From the NCBI GenBank assembly GCA_947447825.1, contig CANFLL010000006.1:20545-84544 (forward strand): a stretch of DNA of 64,000 nt, written 5' to 3'. The stretch is from Chitinophagaceae bacterium. GTDB taxonomy: Bacteria; Bacteroidota; Bacteroidia; Chitinophagales; Chitinophagaceae. Position 1 is the first letter of the stretch, and each line of letters starts with the position of its first letter. Positions 16,387 through 25,275 of this stretch are shown piece by piece. Made by a program: the position numbers and the translations under genes. The notes under the pieces were generated by a model, which had not been told where the DNA came from, searched no databases, and worked only from the letters and a program-made list of their open reading frames with translations.

Positions 16387-16803
16387 ATGTATCCAGCAGA
16401 AATAGTATTGCCAATGAAGGCAGAATTAACCGATCATGGTTTTGAAGATATGAATTCGCCTACTTTAGTTAGTGAAACACTGAAACAAGAAGGTACTACA
16501 CTAGTGGTTTTAAACTCAGTTTGTGGTTGTGCAGCAGGAGCATGTAGACCAGGCGTTTTGATGGCAATTAATAATGCTACTAAAAAGCCTGATCATTTAG
16601 CAACAAGCTTTGCTGGATTTGATGTTGATGCAGTGAAAAAAGTTCGTGAATTTCTGCTTCCATTTCCTCCATCATCACCTGCAATAGCTTTGTTTAAGGA
16701 TGGCGAATTGGTAAGTATGTTAGAGCGTCATCAAATTGAAGGTCGTCCGGCTCAAGCAATTGCCCATCATCTTATTGCAGAGTTTGATAAATTTTGTAAT
16801 TAA
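16387..16803 (+). CDS. BrxA/BrxB family bacilliredoxin
   Basis: The protein has 138 aa and starts MYPAEIVLPMKAEL, the conserved family N-terminus. The active-site motif NSVCGCAAG has the C-G-C of the YphP/YqiW family (near residues 54-56), followed by ACRPG. In Bacillus such proteins remove bacillithiol from oxidised proteins. The Bacteroidota member may act on a similar low-molecular-weight thiol; that part is inference. Single-gene unit with a terminator. Confidence 0.92.
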   Translation: MYPAEIVLPMKAELTDHGFEDMNSPTLVSETLKQEGTTLVVLNSVCGCAAGACRPGVLMAINNATKKPDHLATSFAGFDVDAVKKVREFLLPFPPSSPAIALFKDGELVSMLERHQIEGRPAQAIAHHLIAEFDKFCN

Positions 16804-16839
16804 TTATATACTAATTTTCTTAAAGTATACCTGTGTTTT

Positions 16840-16875
16840 ACAAAAAGCTTCACTTTTAGGTGAGGCTTTTTGTAT
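16840..16875 (+). terminator. Terminator after the bacilliredoxin gene
   Basis: ACAAAAAGCTTCAC (16840-16853) pairs with GTGAGGCTTTTTGT (16860-16873) apart from one mismatch, followed by ATTTATA. Confidence 0.8.
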
Positions 16876-16967
16876 TTATAATAACAAAATCATTTTTATC
16901 AATAATTAGTTATTGGTTAACATTGCACCCTTTTGAAATAATTTTGTTTTAATTTAATATACTTTTT

Positions 16968-18254
16968 ATGTACCCAAACTTATATTATGCACTCAAAGAT
17001 TGGTTTGGTGTTGATTTAACCTTTCTTAGATTAGTGAACACCTTTGGTTTTTTTGTGGCAATTTGTTTTTTGGCCGCTGCAGGAATTGTAGCAATTGAGT
17101 TAAAACGTAAGCAAGGGCAAGGTTTTTTATCCTTTACTGAGGAGAAAATTATGGTTGGTGCTCCTGCTTCTCCAATCGATTTGATTCTAAATGCAGTTAT
17201 CGGTTTTTTGTTCGGGTATAAAATTATTGGGGCTTTTATAATGAGTAATTCACTGGTAGATCCTCAATCTTTTATCTTATCTGCAAATGGAAATTTGCCT
17301 GTAGGTATAGTGGTGGCATCAATTTTTGTTGGGATTAAGTGGTGGGAGAAAAATAAAGAAAAGCTGGCAGTACCAGAAGAAAGAATTATTCGCATCTGGC
17401 CAAGTGACCGAGTGGGAGATTTAGTTATTTATGCGGCAATCTTTGGTTTTGCTGGTGCAAAAGTGTTTCATAACCTAGAAAACTGGAATGAATTTGTAAA
17501 AGATCCATTGGGTTCTCTTATTTCATTTAGTGGTCTTACGTTTTATGGGGGTCTAATTTGTGCTGGTTTGGCCATTGCCTTTTATGCAAAAAAGTATAAG
17601 ATTGGAATTATTCATTTGGCTGATGCTTTTTCTCCTGCTTTAATGTTAGGGTATGCTATAGGAAGAATTGGATGCCAAATTAGTGGCGACGGAGACTGGG
17701 GGATTTTGAATAGTAGCTACATTTCAACACCCTTGGGTAAAATTAGTTTAGCATCCAATACTGATTTTAGAATGCAGATGGGACATAATATGGATTATTA
17801 TCTTAGCCTGAATAAAACGTTGGATCAGGTTAGATATGTGTCTGTTCAATCATTTTGGCATCTGCCTGATTGGCTTTTTGCCTATAACTTTCCGCATAAT
17901 GTTATTAGTGAGGGGGTTCATATCTCTGGTTGTGATGGTGCTCAATATTGCAATCAATTGCCTATTCCTGTTTTTCCTACAGCTTTATATGAAACTATAA
18001 TTTGTACTATTTTATTTTTTATTCTGTGGGCATTTCGAAAAAAGCTTAAAAATGCAGGTCAAATTACAGGGCTTTACTTAATATTTAATGGGTTAGAGCG
18101 TTTTTTCATTGAGAAAATAAGAGTAAATACTCGTTATGAAAGTCTTCCTTTTCAACCAACACAAGCCGAATTAATTTCTTCTATAATGATTCTTTCTGGG
18201 ATAATATTTTTTGTAGTCGTATCAAGACAGAAAAAGGAGGTGATTGTTAATTGA
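16968..18254 (+). CDS. lgt: Prolipoprotein diacylglyceryl transferase
   Basis: The protein has 428 aa, longer than the usual 260-300, as in many Bacteroidota Lgt. It is a multi-span membrane protein. The Lgt signature appears as YAIGRIGCQISGDGDWG, and SGLTFYGGLICAGLAIA covers the substrate-binding helix. C-terminal ALYETIICTILFFILW and GLERFFIEKIRVN are conserved. It moves diacylglycerol from phosphatidylglycerol to the lipobox Cys of prolipoproteins, the first step of lipoprotein maturation. The 220 bases after it hold nothing recognisable. Confidence 0.93.
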   Translation: MYPNLYYALKDWFGVDLTFLRLVNTFGFFVAICFLAAAGIVAIELKRKQGQGFLSFTEEKIMVGAPASPIDLILNAVIGFLFGYKIIGAFIMSNSLVDPQSFILSANGNLPVGIVVASIFVGIKWWEKNKEKLAVPEERIIRIWPSDRVGDLVIYAAIFGFAGAKVFHNLENWNEFVKDPLGSLISFSGLTFYGGLICAGLAIAFYAKKYKIGIIHLADAFSPALMLGYAIGRIGCQISGDGDWGILNSSYISTPLGKISLASNTDFRMQMGHNMDYYLSLNKTLDQVRYVSVQSFWHLPDWLFAYNFPHNVISEGVHISGCDGAQYCNQLPIPVFPTALYETIICTILFFILWAFRKKLKNAGQITGLYLIFNGLERFFIEKIRVNTRYESLPFQPTQAELISSIMILSGIIFFVVVSRQKKEVIVN

Positions 18255-18477
18255 AAGAATAATGTGATTGGTTTGTAAAAATTCTTTATAGTTATTCATA
18301 ATGATTTTGGAATAATCAAAATGTTAGATTAAGAACGAAAATGATAATTCTTTACCGATTTAAATGATATATTAATAGCTAAAATAAATGTTAGCTTAAC
18401 TAATTCAAATCTTTTTAGCTGCTTGATATAGATTGCTAATGAGAAATGTGTCACAATAATGGTATACTAAAACTATT

Positions 18478-19221
18478 TTATTTAACCACAGAAGTCTTAA
18501 TTTCCTTCCATAAATCTCTATAACATTTAGCAGCAAAGCTATTACGGGCAAAGGTTTCTAGCGGAGCTTCGTTTACGCCCATCTTTTCTATATCGCTGAG
18601 GTAAGGAATGTAGTTTCTGAAAAATAAACCATCTTTATTAAAGAAGGACATCGTTTCATGGTGAAGATTCTTGCGGCTATCCACCATATTAAAAAAGCAA
18701 CGCAATTTGCTTTTGTCAAACTCTTGTTCTGTAAAATAATTAGCAACAGTATCGTAAGATCGTATGGAGAGGGTTGTAGGTATATTGGGCAGCAGAATCC
18801 AATCGGCGGCATTAAAAATATTATCGTGCAATAAGGAAATCCCTGGAGGAGAATCTATAATAATAAAATCGAAAGACTTCTTTAGAGAAGAAAGTAAAGT
18901 TCCCAGTCTTTTCTTGCTTTGTTTACCCTCACTTAGTAGCACATCTGCGTGACGGGCAGATATATCGGCTGGAATAACAGAAAGATTCGGGTATAATGAA
19001 GGTTGAACAGTGGAGAGTAAATCCACATCGTTTTTTAATACCTTTTTAGATTCATTTTTAATGGAAGAACTTACGCCCAGATAAAAAGATGCCGACCCCT
19101 GAGGATCCAAATCCCAAAGTAAAGTTTTATAGCCATCTTTGGCTGCCAAATAAGCTAAATTGATGGCAGAAGTTGTTTTGCCTACTCCTCCCTTTAGATT
19201 GTAAAATGCTAACGTAACCAT
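18478..19221 (-). CDS. ParA family ATPase (orphan)
   Basis: The protein has 247 aa from the ATG at 19221 (MVTLAFYNLKGGVGKTT); the longer frame to 19293 has no support. The deviant Walker A KGGVGKTT is at 10-17, with a signature Lys at 10. Walker A' is LLWDLDPQGSAS and Walker B FIIIDSPPG. It lacks the N-terminal HTH of type Ia ParA, and no ParB gene is adjacent. It could act in plasmid-like partition, cargo positioning or as a MinD-like factor. A 62-bp tandem array lies about 270 bases upstream of its start. Confidence 0.88.
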   Translation of the reverse strand: MVTLAFYNLKGGVGKTTSAINLAYLAAKDGYKTLLWDLDPQGSASFYLGVSSSIKNESKKVLKNDVDLLSTVQPSLYPNLSVIPADISARHADVLLSEGKQSKKRLGTLLSSLKKSFDFIIIDSPPGISLLHDNIFNAADWILLPNIPTTLSIRSYDTVANYFTEQEFDKSKLRCFFNMVDSRKNLHHETMSFFNKDGLFFRNYIPYLSDIEKMGVNEAPLETFARNSFAAKCYRDLWKEIKTSVVK

Positions 19222-19295
19222 AAGTATAAAAATACAAGATATATGCTTTGAGTGTGTAAACTTTTTGAAGAATAGACCTCTTTGGAAATCCATTT

Positions 19296-19402
19296 TCCAT
19301 CTTTTTCTGTTATCTCAGTGCCTCGGCGGCAAAGAAATTCTACATAATTGTAAAAAATGATTGCCACAGAAGGCACAGAAAAAACAGAGATAAAAAATAG
19401 AA
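19296..19402. repeat. Inverted repeat of the CACAGAGGCACAGA type
   Basis: CTTTTTCTGTTATCTCAGTG with GGCGGCAAAG (about 19302-19336) faces GCCACAGAAGGCACAG followed by AAAAAACAGAGATAAAAA (about 19364-19398). They form an imperfect long hairpin upstream of parA. Similar word-like repeats are common in bacterial intergenic DNA. Confidence 0.5.
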
Positions 19403-19493
19403 GCCACTCTTTTTTTATCACAAAGCAATTGTCGAAGAGATATAATGATATTTTGGGGTTGTTCGTAAATGTCAGCTCTTTTTTACAAAAAGA

Positions 19494-19826
19494 CGACTGG
19501 TCAAGTACTTCGCTCGACCAGAATCACCAAAACTCGACAAGAATAGAGGTAGTCTGGTCGGGATTAGTACTACTCTTGTCAAGAATCACTAAAACCTGAC
19601 AAGAATAGGGGTAGTCTGGTCGGGATTAGTACTACACTTGTCAAGAATCACTAAAACCTGACAAGAATAGGGGTAGTCTGGTCGGGATTAGTACTAATCT
19701 TGTCAAGAATCACCAAAACCTGACAAGAATAGGGGTAGTCTGGTCGGGATTAGTACTACTCTTGTCAAGAATCACTAAAACCTGACAAGAATAGGGGTAG
19801 TCTGGTCGGGATTGGTACTACTCTCG
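19494..19826. repeat. 62-bp tandem array, about five units, each with an inverted repeat
   Basis: AGTCTGGTCGGG recurs at 19551, 19613, 19675, 19737 and 19799, exactly 62 bases apart. Each unit holds CTTGTCA and TGACAAG about 15 bases apart, plus GATTAGTACTA. A diverged first unit with CTGGTC and GACCAG lies at 19498-19522. The spacers are the same in all units, so it is not a CRISPR. It lies between the starts of parA (leftward) and the deacetylase 3' end. Confidence 0.9.
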
Positions 19827-19881
19827 CCCGCTTTTAGTAAAAGACAGCCAACATTGAATAAATGTTTGTTTGAAAGTAGTT

Positions 19882-21198
19882 TTATCCAGTAAAATTGCGT
19901 TTCAAGAATGCTTCATACATTTCCCTCCAAGGTTTCCATTGAGATTGATTGGTGAGGAAATGATTGTGAAATATGGTAATTAATTTTCCGCCAACAGCCT
20001 TAACTGCATCATGATAATACTGCAACTCCTCGGCAGCTTCGGTGGCAGATAAATGCTCCTCGAAATAGGAATTTGCTTCCATATAACAGTAGGGATGAAT
20101 GAGCAGGTTGGTAGGTTCATCCTTTTCTAAATCGTACCAATAAAAGGGCGACGCCACCGAAGCCCTGAATCCATTGATACTTCCATAACCCATAGAATAA
20201 TCTTCGGTAATGCCATTCTCTATCAGGTTTCGATAAGTATCTGGCAAAGTCAACCGTATGTAATGCTGCCTACTAAGGTTGCAATCTTTTTGGGTAATGT
20301 TTTCTAATGTTTTAATCTCTTCCGATAGTAATGTTTTACTATCCCCACTCTGCCAAGATGGATGAATGCCAACAGTATATTTTGCAGCATGATGTTTTAC
20401 CAAATCGTGCATGGCAGGGGAGGAGGCGGTAATATTCTTATCGTAAATACTTTTCTTCTTGGCTAATAAGAAAAAATAAACAGGACTGAGGTTGTGCTGT
20501 TTGTGCAAACCATCAAACCAAGAATAAGTATCAAAAGGATCTTGCTGCTTGCCACTATACACGTTAGCCCGCTCAATAACCTTTTCCAGATCTCCTTTAA
20601 TTAAGTCTTTAAAGAATCCACCCACGTTCTTTAAAATTGGTTGATGATTGTAAGCGTAGGTAATGTCTATATCGTAAGTGGGGGTGTAGTTGAAAGTCGA
20701 AAGTCGAGAGTCGAAAGTTGTGAGCAGTGAGTGGTGAGTTGTTAGTTGTGTAAGTAGGTCTTTTATCCAAATGTTTACTAAAGGAATCGTGAGGAAGTTG
20801 TTTTTATATGAAATAGATTCTGTGTGGGAATATCTGCCATAACTATCCTTTTGATGTGGGAGATATTCTTCATACCGAGCAATTAAATAGAAGATAGCTG
20901 CGAATACATCGAAGCCATGATTATCTTCTTGATTAATAAAAAAGCATGGATTGTTTCTACATTTGCCAACGGTTATAGAAATGGGGTATATTCTTTCATG
21001 AAACAATAAGATATGTGGAAGAATATGGTATTCCTTATCGGCAATTGGTTTAAAACTATAATTTATCTTGATGGGTTCATCATGGGATAAATATTCTTCT
21101 TTGTTGGAAGTAAATAAAATCTGCCGCCCAATAACACTTTGAATGAATTCAATGGTATATTGAAACCGCGACGAAACAGCAGGAGTAAATATTATCAC
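19882..21198 (-). CDS. Polysaccharide deacetylase family protein (DUF7033-type N-terminus)
   Basis: The protein has 438 aa. The start codon is GTG (21196-21198). The N-terminal domain (about 1-150) includes HGFDVFAAIFYLIARYEEYL, typical of a Bacteroidota deacetylase group. The NodB-like part begins at TPTYDIDITYAYN and continues with KYTVGIHPSWQSGD and the RQHYIRLTLPDTYRNL region. It probably removes acyl groups from a surface polysaccharide, but it has no signal peptide, so it may be a cytoplasmic relative. Just before TPTYDID a word-like DNA repeat is inserted in frame (see 20690-20750). Confidence 0.82.
   Translation of the reverse strand: MIIFTPAVSSRFQYTIEFIQSVIGRQILFTSNKEEYLSHDEPIKINYSFKPIADKEYHILPHILLFHERIYPISITVGKCRNNPCFFINQEDNHGFDVFAAIFYLIARYEEYLPHQKDSYGRYSHTESISYKNNFLTIPLVNIWIKDLLTQLTTHHSLLTTFDSRLSTFNYTPTYDIDITYAYNHQPILKNVGGFFKDLIKGDLEKVIERANVYSGKQQDPFDTYSWFDGLHKQHNLSPVYFFLLAKKKSIYDKNITASSPAMHDLVKHHAAKYTVGIHPSWQSGDSKTLLSEEIKTLENITQKDCNLSRQHYIRLTLPDTYRNLIENGITEDYSMGYGSINGFRASVASPFYWYDLEKDEPTNLLIHPYCYMEANSYFEEHLSATEAAEELQYYHDAVKAVGGKLITIFHNHFLTNQSQWKPWREMYEAFLKRNFTG
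20690..20750. repeat. Simple-word repeat inserted in frame in the deacetylase gene
   Basis: Three words of the type GAAAGTCGAAAGTCGAGAG and then GTGAGCAGTGAGTGGTGAG sit between the two domains of the deacetylase. They encode TTHHSLLTTFDSRLSTFN. Such words are common between genes in Bacteroidota; here they are inside one. Confidence 0.7.
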
Positions 21199-21200
21199 GA

Positions 21201-21752
21201 CTATTCTGGTTTGTAGATTTGTTGAAGACTAAAGCCAATGTTTAGGTTGCTGAAGTTGATGGTATCTTGATTGTTTATTAAAGTATCCAATTGCCATTCG
21301 CCATCTGTATCTTTTGTATACAATAAAACAGATTGTTTTTCTGGCTCTACACATAAATAATAATGCAGACTCTCTATCTTTTGGTACTGAATAAACTTGT
21401 CTACCACATCATATTTACGAGTGCTTTCGGATAATACTTCTACTATTACGATGGGTTCTGTACTGAAATATTTATCTGGATTAGGATGGCAAACCATCAC
21501 ATCGGGATAAAAGAAATTGCCCAAAGGAGTCTTAACCTTTACAGATTCTATAAAGACACGATAGTTTGTGCCTTTTAAAAGCTGCCTTAAAACCATTGCA
21601 ATGTTTAAAGTAATCTCGTTGTGGTCTGTAGATACGCCGCTCATGGTAATAAGATTTCCATTAAAAAGTTCGTGTTTCTGTTCGCTTTTTTCTTCGAACA
21701 AGATATACTCCTGTTCGTTTGCGAATGTTTTTTGAATAACCTCTCGTTTCAT
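21201..21752 (-). CDS. Uma2 family endonuclease-like protein
   Basis: The protein has 183 aa. The PD-(D/E)XK pattern is visible: LFNGNLITMSG near the start, FYPDVMVCHPNP with the catalytic Asp (about 98), then PIVIVEVLSESTRKYDVVDK with E-V-x-S. It ends with the family-typical LNIGFSLQQIY. Uma2/DUF820 proteins are widespread and multicopy, with unclear function. Its stop is only three bases from the deacetylase GTG, which suggests cotranscription. Confidence 0.9.
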   Translation of the reverse strand: MKREVIQKTFANEQEYILFEEKSEQKHELFNGNLITMSGVSTDHNEITLNIAMVLRQLLKGTNYRVFIESVKVKTPLGNFFYPDVMVCHPNPDKYFSTEPIVIVEVLSESTRKYDVVDKFIQYQKIESLHYYLCVEPEKQSVLLYTKDTDGEWQLDTLINNQDTINFSNLNIGFSLQQIYKPE

Positions 21753-21790
21753 AACACTACCTTTTTAATTGAGAAAGCATAAATATACCA

Positions 21791-23173
21791 CTATACCTTC
21801 TTATCCGTTCTTTCTTTCCAAAGTTCGTTGAAAGTCTTTTGGCTAAAGTTTAGTTCACTTCTTTGTGCTGTCCAAGCGGTAAACGTTCTATTTACCATCC
21901 AATTCTTAATTTGTCCATTGCCAGAATTCATTATTAGTCGGTGCATACTAGCCATTCGCCATACTTTCCAAGCTAATCTTTCCGAAATGCTTCCCAAGCC
22001 AGTCTCAACGGCTTCATGCCTATTCTCTAATAATATTTCATGAATATTAATCCTCATCGGACAAACCTCTGTGCAATTACCACACAAAGAAGAGGCATTG
22101 CTAAGGTGTTTATATTCCTGCATACCACTTAGGTGCGGTGTAATAACACTTCCAATTGGGCCGCTATAAGTGGCATCGTAACTATGCCCACCAATGTTTT
22201 TATAGATGGGGCAAGCATTTAGACAAGCACCACAACGAATACAATAAAGTGATTCCCGTGTTTTAGGATTCTTTAATAAGTTGGTACGGCCATTATCCAA
22301 CAATATCACATACATCTCCTCCGGGCCATCCGTTTCGTTTGGTTGTTTAGGCCCTGTGATGATAGAGTTGTAAACCGTAACCTTTTGCCCAGTGCCATAA
22401 GTAGATAATAAAGGCCAAAACAAAGAGAGGTCTGTCATGGCCGGAAGTACCTTTTCTATGCCTACAATAACGATATGTGTTTTAGGAAAAGCGCAACTCA
22501 ATCTAGCATTGCCTTCATTTTCTGTTACTGCCACACCGCCAATGTCTGCAATGATAAAGTTAGCACCCGTAACGCCCACTTCTGCCTTAATATATTTGTC
22601 ACGCAGCTTTTCTCTAGCTACAAGCGTTAGTTCTTTCGGGGTTAAATCTCTGGGCGTACCCAATTTATCAGCAAACAGTTTAGCAACATCTTCCTTGTTC
22701 TTGTGCATTGCCGGCGTAACAATATGGTAAGGAGCTTCGCCATCCAATTGCTGAATATATTCGCCCAAATCGGTTTCTACACTCTCTATTCCTTGTTGTT
22801 CTAAGTAATGGTTCAGGTGAATTTCCTCCGTCACCATACTCTTACTCTTTACCACCGATTTGCAATTCTTTTCCTTGCAAATCTTCCCTACATAGTTCAA
22901 CGCCTCTTCTGCATCCGAAGCCCACAATACTTTCGCCCCTCTACGTGTTATTTGTTGTTCGAAGTGTTCCAGATGTTTATCCAGATGCTCAATGGCACTC
23001 CACTTTATGTTTTTAGCCTGCTCTCTTGCCTGCATCAAATTGCTAAACTGCGCCTTCCCAAAAGGAACAGTTGCATTGTATTTGCCAATATTAAAATTAA
23101 TCTTGCGACGATGCTCCTTATCAGGTGCTTTAATAGTACTCTTCGCAATAAATGATGCAGCAGATTTAGACAT
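21791..23173 (-). CDS. lutB: Lactate utilization iron-sulfur protein LutB
   Basis: The protein has 460 aa. The N-terminal LUD domain contains KSVVKSKSMVTEEIHLN and GADFI-like VTGANFIIADIGGVAVTENEG. Two 4Fe-4S binding sites follow: CIRCGACLNACPIYKNIGG (about 315) and CGNCTEVCPMRINIHE (about 367). In Bacillus, LutABC oxidises L-lactate to pyruvate. lutA and lutC are not next to it here. Confidence 0.93.
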   Translation of the reverse strand: MSKSAASFIAKSTIKAPDKEHRRKINFNIGKYNATVPFGKAQFSNLMQAREQAKNIKWSAIEHLDKHLEHFEQQITRRGAKVLWASDAEEALNYVGKICKEKNCKSVVKSKSMVTEEIHLNHYLEQQGIESVETDLGEYIQQLDGEAPYHIVTPAMHKNKEDVAKLFADKLGTPRDLTPKELTLVAREKLRDKYIKAEVGVTGANFIIADIGGVAVTENEGNARLSCAFPKTHIVIVGIEKVLPAMTDLSLFWPLLSTYGTGQKVTVYNSIITGPKQPNETDGPEEMYVILLDNGRTNLLKNPKTRESLYCIRCGACLNACPIYKNIGGHSYDATYSGPIGSVITPHLSGMQEYKHLSNASSLCGNCTEVCPMRINIHEILLENRHEAVETGLGSISERLAWKVWRMASMHRLIMNSGNGQIKNWMVNRTFTAWTAQRSELNFSQKTFNELWKERTDKKV

Positions 23174-23186
23174 GTTCTTTTTGTTT

Positions 23187-23272
23187 ACCGTTAACCGTTA
23201 ACCGATATACCGCAGGGCGGTCAAAGGTAATTCGGTTAACGATGTTACGGAATACGGTTGACGGTCAACGGT
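23187..23272. repeat. Long hairpin of CGTTAACCG words between metF and lutB
   Basis: ACCGTTAACCGTTAACCG (23187-23204) faces CGGTTGACGGTCAACGGT (23255-23272). The two pair over all 18 positions if two G-U pairs are counted. A further CGGTTAAC lies in the loop. It lies between the end of metF and the start of lutB, both on the minus strand, so it would act upstream of the metF 3' end only if read through from lutB. Confidence 0.6.
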
Positions 23273-23286
23273 ATACGGAGAGCGAA

Positions 23287-24240
23287 TTAAACCAATTCCT
23301 TCACCACATCATGAATTACTTTCGGTTTGCCCAATGTGTAGTAATGCAATACCGGAACACCAAATTGTTTCAATTCTTTACTCTGTTGAATCAACCATTC
23401 GGTACCTATTTGCTCACATTCAGCATCTGATTTAGCTTTCATGATGGCATTACTAAGATCGGTTGGTATATCCACATGAAATATGCGCGGCAATACAGAC
23501 AGTTGTTTTTTATTAGTAATAGGCTTCAAACCCGGAATGATAGGAATGGTGATGCCCATATCCCTGCAAGATTTTACAAAGTCGAAGAACTTCTGATTGT
23601 CAAAAAACATCTGTGTCATGATGTATCCTGCACCAGCATCTACCTTTTCCTTCAGCCTGTTTAAATCTATTTCCAAGTTAGGCGCTTCAAAGTGTTTTTC
23701 AGGATAGCCTGCCACACCTGCACAAAACTTAGTCTTGCCACCATTCTTAATATCTTCATCCACATAAATGCCGTGGTTCATGTTTACCACCTGCTTCAAA
23801 AGGTCAATCCCTAATTTATGACCACCCACTTCTGGTTCAAAGCTTGCTTCGTTCTTGGCAGCATCACCCCTAAGGACTAATACATTATCAATCCCCAAAA
23901 AGTCTAAATCAATCAATGCATCTTCCGTTTCTCTAACGGTAAATCCACCACAAATAATGTGTGGCACCGCATCTATTTTATAATGATTCATGATGGCGGC
24001 ACAAATACCCACCGTTCCTGGACGTTTCCTTACTTCCACCTTATCGAATGTACCATCAAGCTTCTTTTTAAACATGGTTTCGCTACGGTGATAGGTAACA
24101 TTTATCCAGCTAGGTTTAAATTCCATCAATGGATCAAGGTGATCGTATAAACTATTAATTGTTTTTCCTTTCAATGGCGGCAATACCTCAAAAGAGATAA
24201 GTGTGTCCTTTGCCTGTTCAATATGCTCCGTTATCTTCAT
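23287..24240 (-). CDS. metF: 5,10-methylenetetrahydrofolate reductase
   Basis: The protein has 317 aa. It starts MKITEHIEQAKDTLISFEVLPP, with the catalytic Glu of the SFEVLPP motif (near 18). INVTYHRSE, NVLVLRGDAAK and GAGYIMTQMFFDNQKFFDF are conserved MTHFR motifs for folate and FAD binding. It makes 5-methyl-THF for methionine synthesis. A 267-base gap to the SDR gene shows no riboswitch that I can recognise. Confidence 0.95.
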   Translation of the reverse strand: MKITEHIEQAKDTLISFEVLPPLKGKTINSLYDHLDPLMEFKPSWINVTYHRSETMFKKKLDGTFDKVEVRKRPGTVGICAAIMNHYKIDAVPHIICGGFTVRETEDALIDLDFLGIDNVLVLRGDAAKNEASFEPEVGGHKLGIDLLKQVVNMNHGIYVDEDIKNGGKTKFCAGVAGYPEKHFEAPNLEIDLNRLKEKVDAGAGYIMTQMFFDNQKFFDFVKSCRDMGITIPIIPGLKPITNKKQLSVLPRIFHVDIPTDLSNAIMKAKSDAECEQIGTEWLIQQSKELKQFGVPVLHYYTLGKPKVIHDVVKELV

Positions 24241-24507
24241 ATAAAAAATTTCGCCGCAATATACAACTATCCTAAAAGCACTTTTATTTGCGGTGTTAAA
24301 TTAAGAAAAAGGGTACTGTAAGATGTTAAAATATTATGTGCAGTGATAAATAATAAGTGATAGGTGTTTAATTAAACCATCCAATATTGAACTACAAGTT
24401 GCCAAATAAGTAGTTGCTGATAAACAATTGATACTTTTTATTCTCCTTTCCTGCCTAATCAGCAGTTAAATTATACTTCACAATTGAATAAAGAAAAGTT
24501 CAATTAA

Positions 24508-25266
24508 TTATTCCTTATGAAATACCGTGGCATTTGCTTGTGCTGTAGGCGTTACTACTAAATCGTTGATGCACACATGTGGCGGCAATGAAGCACAATA
24601 CAAGGCTATGTCTGCCACATCTATTGCTTGCAGTGGTGAATAACCTGCATAAACAGCAACAGCTTTCGATCCATCTCCTTTAAATCGAACATTAGAGAAC
24701 TCTGTATCTGCTGCACCTGGATGAATGGCAGTCACCTTAATTTTATTTGGCAATAAATCTATACGCATCGATTTGCTGATAGCATCCACCGCAAATTTGG
24801 TAGCACAATACACATTACCTTCCTTGTAAACATCCTTACCTGCTGTTGAACCAAGGTTGATGATATGGCCACTTTGGCGAGCAATCATCAACGGAACAAC
24901 CGCTTTAGATACATATAGTAGTCCCTTTATGTTCGTATCAATCATCGTTTCCCAATCATCCAAACTAGCATCTTCAAAACTATCTTTACCCAATGCTAGT
25001 CCTGCATTGTTTATTAAAACATCAATAGTCTTCCAAGCTTCAGGCAGGGTTTCTATCGCATTAAAAACCGTTGATTTATCTTGCACATCAAAAACTAGAG
25101 GTAAAATATCTACCCCATATTCAGTCGTTAATTTATTGGCAATTTCAGCTAATTTGTCTGCTCTTCTTCCTGTAATGATGCAATTATATTTTGCTCCTGC
25201 AAACTTTTCCGCCATGGCTTTTCCAAATCCAGACGTAGCACCTGTTATCAATACTGTTTTATTCAT
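24508..25266 (-). CDS. SDR family NAD(P)-dependent oxidoreductase (YdfG-like)
   Basis: The protein has 252 aa. The cofactor site TGATSGFGKAMAEKF is at 7-21, NNAG at about 87-90, the catalytic Ser near 141 (LGSTAGKD), and Y-C-A-T-K at about 153-157. CITGRRADKLAEIA, with two Arg after the second strand, favours NADP. It resembles YdfG-type hydroxy-acid dehydrogenases. It starts ten bases after the stop of the T9SS protein gene. Confidence 0.9.
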   Translation of the reverse strand: MNKTVLITGATSGFGKAMAEKFAGAKYNCIITGRRADKLAEIANKLTTEYGVDILPLVFDVQDKSTVFNAIETLPEAWKTIDVLINNAGLALGKDSFEDASLDDWETMIDTNIKGLLYVSKAVVPLMIARQSGHIINLGSTAGKDVYKEGNVYCATKFAVDAISKSMRIDLLPNKIKVTAIHPGAADTEFSNVRFKGDGSKAVAVYAGYSPLQAIDVADIALYCASLPPHVCINDLVVTPTAQANATVFHKE

Positions 25267-25275
25267 ATTTAATTG

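Noticed and set aside
19494..19826. Possible CRISPR array
   Set aside because: The sequences between repeats are the same in every unit, the whole 62-bp unit is repeated, and no cas genes are in the window.
24241..24507. SAM or cobalamin riboswitch upstream of metF
   Set aside because: No conserved riboswitch core could be recognised in this AT-rich gap.
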